DNA of 64,000 nucleotides from NCBI RefSeq assembly GCF_050947875.1, contig NW_027460335.1, forward strand, positions 9,377,928-9,441,927. The letters run 5' to 3'. Shown here piece after piece: positions 55,465-64,000 of the stretch (the stretch's first letter is position 1; every line of letters starts with the position of its first letter). The notes under the pieces were generated by a model, which was given only the letters and a program-made list of their open reading frames with translations, was not told the DNA's origin and did no database searches. Made by a program: the position numbers and the translations under genes. The DNA is from Dermacentor variabilis (Eukaryota > Arthropoda > Arachnida > Ixodida > Ixodidae).

Positions 55465-55560
55465 ATGGGCAACGAAGAGATCGCACTAAAAGTGGAACCT
55501 ACACGCTTTTTGCCGCTCAAGATAGCTGCTTAGTTATTGGAACGGTAAAAACAAATGGAG
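55465..55560 (+). CDS. Possible small exon, lipocalin-like
   Basis: A 96-bp block between an acceptor (CTTTTCGTTACAG, AG at 55463-55464) and a donor (GGAG/GTAATG, GT at 55561). Only one frame is open; it is symmetric phase 1-1 and reads SGTYTLFAAQDSCLVIGTV in its middle. The pattern 'strand, short turn, Cys, strand' resembles the F/G-strand part of tick lipocalins (..VFVFSDYKNCDVI..). It could be a later exon of the gene at 46601-46753, but the phases need at least one more exon between them, which I did not find. Confidence 0.38.
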
Positions 55561-55994
55561 GTAATGTACGCTTTTTCTTCCGACTTCCCTAGCAAGTAAA
55601 CCCAGCACGCTTGCTGCTAAATGTTACGCTTCGTTGGATTGTTGATTTCTGTGATTCGCTGATCTTTTTTCTACCGTTATTCTGTTCATTCCTTTTCTTA
55701 CTACCAAATCTCGTGGCTTGCCGCCCTTAGCACTGTTCATATTGCGATATGCTCCTCAAGACGATGTTCACCCTTGGATTTAGTGAGACATAACCATAGG
55801 CGGCCGCTGCGTGACCTCATGACGACGACGTGCCTTGCTTGATCTAGGCTGGACCCTATCTTCGTCAGTGCTTACAACGGTAGTAAATATACCCTAAAAA
55901 TGGTTTGCCTATACTTTTTCCACGGAAATATTGTTTGGTGGTGGTGCTACGGTACTTTTCTGATGATGGAGCCTCCCAGCTGACTTCATCTCCG
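55561..55994. other. No gene recognised
   Basis: Sequence between the exon candidate and the gypsy gag remnant. From about 55790 composition shifts to the gypsy type and it may include its leader. Confidence 0.4.
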
Positions 55995-58200
55995 GTCTAC
56001 CTCCATGCCGCCAGGTGATGACACGTCGCCTCCGGCTACGCCTCCGGCTACGCCTCCGACAACCACCCAGTTTATCGCTTCACGTTCCCCCTACCTCGGG
56101 ACAGTTTTCAGGACGAATAGCATCGACATCGATGATTGGCTCAGCCTGTACCTGCATGTCAGCGAACATAATGGCTAATATGCAACTATAATGCTGACAA
56201 ACGTCATAGTTTACCTCATCGCGACCATTCGCGCGTGGCTTCGGACCTACGAGGCCGACCCCACCCGCGGGATCCAGCAGCAGCTGAGCGACCTTTTCAC
56301 AAAACCGCTTGGTCGATAGCCTGCCGCCAGGAAACAACTGGTCGTATGTACCAAGGCGTTAACTGTACCTTACTTGTACATACTGGGCCTCTTTGCTTTT
56401 ATGTCCGAGGCTAATAGACGTCCGAGGCTGACAAGATTGCTCATGTTGTGAAGGGCATTGTGGATGACGCATTCAATCTGCTCATCTTCACCAATGTGAC
56501 CACCTTTGATAATGCGATGAGTGTGTGCCGCTGTCTAGAGTAAGAGAAATATCTCTTACCCTAGACTCTTTTACTCGCTGGCCGAGGCTGCCGCTGCAGC
56601 CTCGGCCAGCGAGGCAACTCCTTGTCAACCATCCACACCAGACAATGTGATGAACATCGTGCGCCGAGAACTCGAGACCGCAAATCCAGCTTCTTGTAAA
56701 CGCAGGCTATCTCACACCTCTACGGCTACTGTTTTATTGATACACGCCGTTGTTCCCAAGGAATTTGTGAACCTGGGCTTCTTCTCTACTTTGAGTGCCT
56801 CGAACACACCTGCGCCATCCTTGCCTCCACGGACAGGCCTTGTTGCGGAGTTACTGTCTTCCTCGTTGGAGAAACCCCTTTGAATAAAGAACAGTCATTG
56901 ATGAACTTATCGGTTTTCACTGCAACCGTGCTGGACACATTGCGTGCTACTACCGTAGTTAGTGGATTTCTCAGTTGCCTTGGCCATTTCACACTTACTC
57001 TGCTCGTTTTTAAAATGCCCACTGCTATCCCCCTCGCACCAAATTCTCTGCGTCCAAAGCCCCTCAGCAAGAAAGCCGTTATGCGTGGCCACATCCGCTG
57101 CATAGCCATCCATCTTGATCACCGACACGCCGCTGCTCTCCGCCGTTCATTCGTCATTCTCGCGAAATTCTAAACTGTGCAGTTTTTGTAAGTGGAGCTG
57201 CACTGTCCACCTTGTCTCAAATTGGTTTCCAATGTCCATTTCGTACATACGAGAATAATCTTGAAACCCACAAGGACAGCGTCCATGTCTCAGGACTGGG
57301 GGACACATCTGGGGAGCACGTCTTTTTTATTAGTGCCAGGTTTCGTTGTTGCGTAAACAAGATCCTTACACCTCCTACGACCCGAGTCTTACTCGTTCAA
57401 CATAGTGGGATTTTCGGTGTTCTAGGGACATCAGTTGTTATTTACAGTTGTTATTTTTACGGCCATTCCCATTCGCCTTCAAGGCCTGATGCTCGCACTT
57501 GATTTTCTTTCTGCCAATCCCACTCTAACTGATTCCCTCGCTGGTTGATAGATTGCCTTCGCCTTGGACATCGTCGCCTCTGTGAACCCCGTTGCCCATC
57601 TCCTCCGTTTAGCTTACATTACAGAAATTAGGTTCACCAACCATCTAAAACGTATACGTATTTTGAATTCTTCTGTTTGCGAGCTTTTCCGTACAGCGAC
57701 GACTATGTGACGCCTCTTACTGAGGCCCAGCTCACGCATGGTGTCACTTCACCCTAACTGGTCCTTAGCATAACGGTTGACAAAAGCTATCTTCCACTTG
57801 CAAATATAGGGTTCATGAACCATGAGCCAAGACTTTCACGTAAGAGCTTTTGCACTGGTTGCTGCCTGTGCTACAATACCGACTAATTGGGGCAGCTGGA
57901 AAATCCACAGTATGATCGCCAACGATCTTCTGCCTCAGCACGCTGCAGCGCCTCGACGTATTCTCGAGTGGTATCGAGACATTTAATACTTCGGTAATTG
58001 GCCTTTGGATAAAGAGTCCATTGTCGCGCATAGCATTCACATATGCAATGTGAGCACTGTTCTTCGAAGCCCCATTCGTGTGTTGGTGTCGGAGTCAAGC
58101 GTATTCCAGCAGCAAGTCAAGAACTCCTTGACAAGGATATTAGCAAGCAAACCAGCACTCCTAGGCGTCTTCTCTCGTTTTGGTGAAAAAGAAAGTTTGA
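55995..58200 (+). pseudogene. Ty3/gypsy gag and protease remnant
   Basis: Plus strand. It begins with ATGCCGCCAGGTGATGAC (MPPGDD), the same start as the Gag at 16571. Decayed capsid pieces follow (NVIVYLIATIRAWLRTY near 56200; FTNVTTF near 56490), then a zinc-knuckle remnant FHCNRAGHIACYYR near 56927 that has lost its first Cys. A protease remnant comes next (RCCVNKILTPPTTRVLLVQHS near 57345; DFLSANPTLTDSLAG). The linker toward RT (FGNWPLDKESIVAHSIHICN near 57990) runs to about 58195. Many stops. RT-like sequence resumes only at 63345, so a Penelope-like element and other DNA separate the two halves or two copies lie in line. Confidence 0.75.
56534..56613. repeat. Two adjacent snap-back hairpins in gag remnant
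   Basis: Hairpin 1: arms 56534-56547 and 56552-56565, one mismatch, loop AATA. Hairpin 2: arms 56574-56589 and 56598-56613, perfect 16 bp, loop GCCGCTGC. Neither is expected in gag; both look like local inverted copies. Confidence 0.85.
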
Positions 58201-58239
58201 GGCCACCTAAGCCATTCTTATGAGTTGTGATTGCGAAAG

Positions 58240-60060
58240 TATTAGCGTCCAATTGAACGCTGCAAAGCCGTCCTTTGAGTTTTGCTATGCGAGTAAGATC
58301 TGCAAAGAAACTTCAGTTTGGCCTAGTTAGTATGTACTGCAGATCATATTGGCTGGAAGTAAAGACGGGGACAGCCGAAGAGAGCGCATAAACGACACGG
58401 GCGGCAACATTCAACTGGTACGAACGTAAATACGAACAGAACATGCGCAGAACGCAGCAACAACAATACTCATCAGCCTATTGGGGCAACCAATTATCTA
58501 TAAACTCCATCTCCCATATAAACGACGTAATGGAGGTGTCACAGTCTTGGCCGTTCTTTTTTATGTCATGTACATCCATCAGTTCCCATGCAGTGTGGCC
58601 CTGCCTTCTCTCCAAAATCTTTCTCGCCTTGAAAAGTGGTTCACAGGGGAAGGAATCATCGCGCGCAGGCAAGGGCGCCAATTCATCTTTCGTTAACTTT
58701 TGCTCATGTTCACTGGCTTGATCATTCAGGGACCGTCCCGTCTACACTATGTAAGACTTGCCACACGCCAGGGGAATTTCGCACATAACTCCTTCATTGC
58801 ATTTTGCATACAGCTTGGTTTCGTTCTTGCCACAGCCTTGCTTTCCTTTAGGATCACAGGAGGTGCCAGGGCAGAGCCGCACCAGCTTAAATGGGGCTGA
58901 AAAGACAAGGAGTACTCCAACGCTGCCTTGCCACCTTCCTTATCTTGTGAGTGACCCTGTGAACATACGGTACCATTTCAGGTCTTACGGCCACAGTACT
59001 CATGCTCACCCTTGCTTTGCTCCTAGATCCTTCTACCTTCTGCGGGAAGGTTTTCACTACTGGGGTTACCATCGAGTCAGCGAACCCTGCGGTCTGAAGA
59101 CGGAAAATCTGATTGTCGAAAGCAAGCTGCATCCTGTATACACAGGACTTGCGGAGAGCCGATTTTATACAGAGCATCGCTACTCCTTGTTTGGCAATCT
59201 TTGACTTAGGTCTAAAATACTTTGTTCTAAATGCTTAGGTCTAAAAAATGCAGGGAAGTTTCGAGTGGAAGGTCGTGACTAAATGAAAGCCCTTTACCGA
59301 GTTGTCTAAAGATGGCTAGAAAGCTTGTCACAAGTAATTATTCTGCCTTGCCCGTTAAAAGCAATGAAAAAGTCATGCACATATCTAAAATCTTTCAAAA
59401 TGTTTAAAAACGCACTCCCAAATTCCTCGTCAAGCGCTGTGTCTATGGTAGCTAAAAAGTATCGCACAGAAGCGGCGCAGTGCACGTGCCAATGCAGATG
59501 CCGCGTTTCTCCAGAAAGAAGCGTTCGTCAAACGTGATAAAAGTGCTATTGAGATAGGTTTCTAAAAGCGACAAAATATCTTCCACCGAGATACCAGCTG
59601 CGATATGGAAGAGAACAATGCGATTTGTTTCAATACATTTCTTCACAGCAACAAAGTGGTCTTTACGAGGAACGGAGCAGAAAAGATCTTCCAGATCTAC
59701 TGAAAAAGCCGGACCAATTTTCTGGTTAGCCCTTAGAAAATCAACCACCTCGTCAGAGCTTTTTGTACTTAAGGTGTCGGATAACAAGCGTCCTCAAACT
59801 CTTTAAATTCAAGCGGCTAACTTGAACCTTCCACATTCCACGCTTGCGAACTATTGTCCTGAATGGAATGCCGGCCTTATGTGTCTTCGCACTAAAGAAA
59901 ACATTTTGCTCAGCGCCCGAAACTCTACTAATGTCCCCAGCTAGTGTGCTGATAAAGGGACTTACACATTCTTACAATCCTGCTTTTTACTCTGGTTTCA
60001 GAGTTTATAATAAGATTAAGATTCATCTTCAGTGCCTCAGTGGTTTTAACACCTAACATA
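58240..60060 (-). mobile_element. Penelope-like element remnant (RT and GIY-YIG endonuclease)
   Basis: Minus strand. RT first: 59787-59452 encodes AFSVDLEDLFCSVP, then FITFDERFFLEKRGICIGTC, the Penelope counterpart of the RT palm. In another frame DFRYVHDFFIAF (59363-59389) is the catalytic YVDD with the first Asp changed to His. A linker follows (FADSMVTPVVKTFPQKVEGS, then YVHRVTHKIRKVA). The GIY-YIG endonuclease comes last (CEIPLACGKSYIV.TGRSLND near 58760-58700). About 58290-58440 is probably 3' untranslated sequence. No complete terminal repeats and no hammerhead core were found. Dead copy. Confidence 0.82.
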
Positions 60061-60213
60061 CCCTTCGGGAGCACACGAATCCCCTCTCCTTGTCTGCTTC
60101 TAAAATGACAACCTCGTTTCCTTTAAAAAATGTCAGAGCCCTATGTATGGCGGATGCTGTTTTAGTGGAAGTCCGTTTCTAGACACTCCTGCTAAGAAAA
60201 TTGGAGGCTTATC

Positions 60214-60258
60214 AAGGTTAAGCCCAGTGGTTGCTTCGCATCCACTGGGCTTAACCTT
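60214..60258. repeat. Perfect hairpin, 17-bp arms
   Basis: AAGGTTAAGCCCAGTGG (60214-60230) and its exact reverse complement (60242-60258) around an 11-base loop TTGCTTCGCAT. Confidence 0.93.
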
Positions 60259-60457
60259 AGCGTATCCTTAGCGTTTGGAGGCATCTTGACCGCATACACG
60301 CCCGGCGCAAAGACGCTGGCGCGGTTGCGGGCACAGAGACTGACGCGACGGCGGGCGCGCGCCGCTTCATCCCTGGCGTGACGTCACATATCACGTGATG
60401 CAGTGATGGTGGCGCCGCCGCCGCGTCGCGCGCGACAGCGCGAACCGAAGCGTGGAG

Positions 60458-60700
60458 GCCTCCGCCGGGCGACGTCCGACGGCGCGATATGAGGCCCCAT
60501 CTGCAGCCGGTGTGACGTCATCACGTGACGTCACATCATGTGATGTCACTTCAGGGTCCATGGTGGCCACTGCCGGGAGGCGACCGACGGCGCGATATGA
60601 GGCGCCATCTGCAGCCTGTGTGACGTCATCATGTGACGTCATGTCACGTGACCCCACTTCAGGGTCAATGGTGGCCACCGCCGGGCGTCGCGCGAAGGCC
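60458..60700. repeat. 108-bp tandem repeat rich in TGACGTCA and CACGTG
   Basis: Units 60458-60565, 60566-60673 and a partial third (to about 60700), roughly 85-90 percent alike. Each has GACGGCGCGATATGAGGC, CCATCTGCAGCC and a cluster such as TGACGTCATCACGTGACGTCA. TGACGTCA is the CRE (bZIP) palindrome and CACGTG an E-box. A related TGACGTCACATATCACGTGA lies just upstream at 60380-60399. It could be regulatory or the core of a repeat family; no gene start is tied to it. Confidence 0.8.
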
Positions 60701-62711
60701 CGAAACCTACGTTAATATGCTTCGCATAATAGGCAAGACCTCCCAACAGGCACCTGTTATGGTAATCCTACGGAGCCTTCTTCGCCACCCGCCTGTTATG
60801 AGCATCCAGTTCACGGGCAGGAAGTTGATCTTCGACGCTGTACTTCGGTCCTTTCCAGATCAGGGAGATCCCATCTTCTGGTATGCTTGCGTTGCCCTGC
60901 ACAATCGCCTCATTTTCTTGTCCCGGACCAGTCGTCGGGCCGTTCGATGCTCTAAGAAGATGACCAAACCATGTGGTTTCAGTAGTACTCCGTCAATTGT
61001 GCACTGCAATGCCTGCCCCTGTGAACCACTTTTCAGCAGATAAATACTCTAGGGAGAAGCCAGGGTCAGACTGCACGCGAGCTGATGGCGACAGATCACA
61101 TAAGAAAGAGTGGCCAAGGCTGTGTTAGTGATATTTCTATTAGGTTGTTTCAATCGGAGATATACTTTATTGATAATTTGCTACCTCGATAGGCTGCTGA
61201 GTGTTCTCGTTGCTGCGTTCTGCGCACGTTCCATTCGTCTATATATTGCCACGGGTTGCCGTTAATAAACCAGTTGAAAGTTACCGCTCGCGTCGTTTTT
61301 GTGTTCTCTTCTGCTGTTTCCGGCGTTATTTGCGTTCAATATGAGTAAGATCTGAGAGCGATCCGTGCTACATGAGCCTGCAAGCAGGATTAGCTTGTGG
61401 TGCTAACGTTGCAAGCCACTGAAGTTGTCTGCGACGAAAGATCGAGTAAGCAGCTGCGGCCGCAAAGGCCAACAGGTGTCTAACCCGCTCTGGGGGCTAG
61501 ACAAAGCTATAGGGACCGCGCATCTGCTTCCGAGAGCGAGACGGCCGCAAGCACACGCGCGCGCCACGCGAAATTTTGCTGACAACTAATCTCGCCCTAC
61601 AGCGTCGCGTCGCTGTATCTGCTGCGTCGAGGCACGTTGGTGACGTGGCGTCAGTGCGATGCGCTTTTCTCTCACCCAACACACTTTCGCACGCTCTGCT
61701 CCACAGAGGTGCTCGTGACGTGGCGTCGCTAAGGTACCTCTATAATAAGGTAGCGACATCTGCCGCGCGCGCCACCTAGGAAGTTCGTGTAGCAGACGGC
61801 GCCCGAGCTAAACCGCGGCGTCGCGGCATTCGTGCGGTGAAAAAGTATCGGCACACGCGCGCAAATAAAACCTACTGGTGCCTGAATGTGGGGAAAAACG
61901 AAGGAAAGGCACGAACTGCTAAATCTAGTCATTTAACTTCAAATGAGCGCTGAAAGAAAAACGCTCAAGAGAGCGGAATGAGTGCTTGACCGCCTCAATT
62001 CCGCATGTTTACCTTTCGTTCGTTTGCGCTCAATCACCGCGCGAGCCTTGGTGATGCTTGCGCTTAATCCCTTTTGCTCTGTGAATTCCTTTGCTTCTAA
62101 GTGTGCTGCATACACATAGCGGTTACTTTGAACGAATAATTCGTGTAAAAAAGGCTGGCAGTCGCTTGTACCGAAAATTTTCTACATAACGTCGCTGAAA
62201 CGTGCGACCGTCATGGCAGCTAAACAACATCCTGTAAACGAGTGCGCCAACATTCTTCTTGCCGCGTAGTGTGTCTGTCGTGTAGCGGTTACACGACCAC
62301 TGTTGTGCTTTGTGGCTCAGTGCTACGAGCCAGTGCAACTGCCGTGACATTCTGAATCGGCGGTATGAATTGTGTTAGCGAGTCTCCTCGATCGTGTTCA
62401 GGCTGCCAGCACGATCTAATCTCTCGGCACACCTACATCGAGCGTAGTGTGTGCGCGTGTGTGAATTCGGTTGACTGTTATCGTGAACGGTGCGACGTCG
62501 CTACGTAAACTTGAATCATTACACGTATTGCTCTGTTTAAGCCTTTTCGCCTCCGTGCGCCGCTAAAGCCCCGTAGTAATTAGAGGACCCTCATACGAAA
62601 CGCACGCGGATAGGCCTAGCTTCTACTGCGCTGTGTTTTGCTGACGATGCGTGTATCGCTTCTGGCGTTTTTCTTAGGTTAATTTGCAGTTGTGTGTTTT
62701 TCATCAGTAAA
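60701..62711. other. Moderately GC-rich region, LTR-like piece possible
   Basis: No coding domain recognised. The stretch 61235-61320, with GTCTATATATTGCC, then TTAATAAACCAGTTGAAAG and a T-rich end, looks like the R/U5 part of a gypsy LTR (TATA, AATAAA), but no partner LTR was found. From 61400 to 62700 the sequence is less repeat-like and could hold a promoter. Confidence 0.35.
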
Positions 62712-62776
62712 ATGGCATCGCCGATTACGGAAACACCTTCGAGTCTAAGGGAAACTTGGAAGGAAGGAGCTCGCAG
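62712..62776 (+). CDS. Candidate first coding exon
   Basis: ATG in good context (GTAAAATGG), then 21 codons encoding MASPITETPSSLRETWKEGA, ending at a GT donor (CTCGCAG/GTGTATG, GT at 62777). Directly downstream in frame there is a stop if not spliced. The upstream 1 kb is unusually repeat-poor for this window. No homology is recognised; it may be chance. Confidence 0.25.
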
Positions 62777-63344
62777 GTGTATGTGATGTACTTTGATATA
62801 TTGTATTATACTTTATTATTGGATGTCCAGTAGCAGTGGCTATGCAGTATTTGTTTTTATAGCAGAGTAATGCAGGGACTTAGGAATATATTTATTCACA
62901 TATGCAATGCACAAAATAGGATTAGGATATGCAGAGTTGGAAATGCCTTTTTGAACATATTGTAAAGCGCAGTTAACCACGCGCGCAAAAAACTCAGGAA
63001 AGTGTAAAAGTAGAATTCACTGCTGAACTATGTGATTTTTTATCGCACGTACCACAATGCAGATATTCGTAAGCGAGTTGGTGCGCTTCTGCCCCACAAT
63101 TTACTTGCATGCCAAGTCGTATATTTTGCACTTGCTGAGTCAACAGGCTCATAATGCACTAAAATCAATAATCTCCACAAACTTCGGCAATCAACATCCA
63201 TGCGCGCGAACGAAATACTATCGCAGCTATGCACGCACACGTGTATACTTTCTGTCGCACCTTCGTATCGCTCTACGTTACTTTCCTCGCATAGTCCTGC
63301 AGTTACCGATGGTTCAGTGTTTCCGTCCAATTCTGTGCAACCAA
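62777..63344. other. No gene recognised
   Basis: AT-rich start, then a mixed stretch. Overlapping frames at 63040-63350 carry no motif. Confidence 0.4.
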
Positions 63345-64000
63345 ACTTGACAAGGATCCTTCTTTTTATGCTTTCGCATCAAAAGAAAGACGCGTCAGGG
63401 CGTTTTGTCTGGACTATCGCAAACTTAACAACATTACGGAGGAATTCAATCCGAATTGATGGTGCCCTTAAAATTATGCATCAAGCCGTTTACTTCTCTT
63501 CTATTGACCTTCGGCCAGGATATTGGCAAATTATGTAGACCCCAGTGACACTGAGCAAATGGCTTTTGTAATTCTTTATGGGCTATACCGGTTCAAAGTC
63601 ATGCCTTTCGGTGTGCTTACCGAAAGGCATGGTCGAGTGAATGATGGACTTTCTTTATGGGCTCAAGTGGTATGCTTGCCTCGATTAGTTAGAGGTTGTC
63701 ATTGCGCTTTCGCACGTTCTATGCTTACGGTCGCCTACGTTCTATGCACACCTCGAACGCCTCTTAACAATTCTTGACGAGTTACACCATGCTCGACATC
63801 GGCCGAATTAGCTCCTCATTCGCCGTCGCCGCATTAGCATCCTGAGCCATATTGTGGGTGTTGCCGGCATAATACCGGGCCCAGGGAAAATTCGGGCCGC
63901 GATCGACTTCATTGGGCCCATGACTAATAAACCTCTCTCAATTGTGTGCGGATGTGTTCATAATTTTGCTGGTTTGGCAAGAACTTTGCTGTGATTGCGA
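63345..64000 (+). pseudogene. Ty3/gypsy RT remnant running off the window
   Basis: Plus strand. RFVWTIANLTTL / CLDYRKLNNITEE near 63400, then AVYFSSIDLRPGYWQIM near 63490, then MAFVILYGLYRFKVMPFG near 63560-63610. At 63613 the expected LCNAPATF is replaced by an inverted copy of the preceding bases (hairpin 63600-63631). Further on, HIVGVAGIIPGPGKIRAAIDF near 63848 and a final FAGLARTLL-like end match the RT thumb. It may be the second half of the remnant at 55995-58200, because both contain CTTGACAAGGAT at the linker (58134 and 63347). Confidence 0.78.
63600..63631. repeat. Perfect 13-bp hairpin in RT remnant
   Basis: CATGCCTTTCGGT (63600-63612), loop GTGCTT, and exact reverse complement (63619-63631). 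The right arm replaces conserved RT codons. Confidence 0.9.

Noticed and set aside
58240..58440. Hammerhead ribozyme in the Penelope-like 3' region
   Set aside because: I looked for CUGAUGA and GAAA cores on both strands and found no fitting pair.
60458..60700. CRISPR-like array
   Set aside because: Head-to-tail tandem units without spacers in a eukaryotic genome.
60390..60715. Repeat-rich proteins of 87 and 95 codons on opposite strands
   Set aside because: They are the translation of the 108-bp tandem repeat (length divisible by 3) and show no motif.

Overview
The window reads as nuclear DNA of an arthropod, most likely an ixodid tick. Genes are sparse. tRNA-derived SINEs of a tick type recur, next to RTE, CR1/L2-like and Penelope-like retroelements and Ty3/gypsy remnants. 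The only host-like coding pieces are short exons bounded by AG/GT splice signals, one encoding a trypsin-inhibitor-like (TIL) cysteine-rich module and others resembling tick lipocalins. Species assignment is inference; nothing here fixes it.

Layout. 1-9.4 kb: a diverged direct duplication, SINEs with clear target-site duplications (TSDs), two minus-strand Ty3/gypsy pol remnants, the TIL-like exon (5823-6014), LINE fragments and a GC-rich minisatellite. 9.9-18.5 kb: an RTE element (copy 1) with a tRNA-like 5' region, split by a whole but decayed Ty3/gypsy element (11676-16809, 4-bp TSD) and by a SINE piece. 20.4-24.3 kb: an old CR1-like LINE split by a terminal-inverted-repeat DNA element with a 45-bp-arm palindrome. 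26.3-29.1 kb: RTE copy 2, nearly intact, with an 11-bp TSD. 29.7-35.3 kb: SINE, long AT repeat, LINE and RTE scraps, a possible exon. 36.4-43.7 kb: a hAT (ZMYM1-like) transposase pseudogene interrupted by a young CR1/L2-type LINE (38583-42975). 44.4-48.6 kb: a degraded RTE, a lipocalin-like exon, and RTE copy 3 whose 5' part is inverted. 50.4-52.3 kb: a Helitron fragment (DUF6570 and Rep remnants). 55.4-64 kb: another exon candidate, a gypsy gag/PR remnant, a Penelope-like element, a 108-bp CRE/E-box tandem repeat, a possible first exon and a gypsy RT remnant running off the end.

The most interesting object is the LINE at 38583-42975. It starts with two identical 288-bp monomers, keeps both ORFs open, carries a canonical 2A-like motif (DVEQNPGP) near the start of ORF1, and has ORF2 in the same frame as ORF1, separated by one UAG and with no AUG ahead of the endonuclease. 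This suggests a retroelement with two layers of translational recoding, although one endonuclease residue (GDFN to GDFK) looks damaged.

The window also works as a stratigraphic record: gypsy inside RTE, LINE inside hAT, DNA element inside LINE. All functional statements come from reading the sequence; no alignments or database searches were run.
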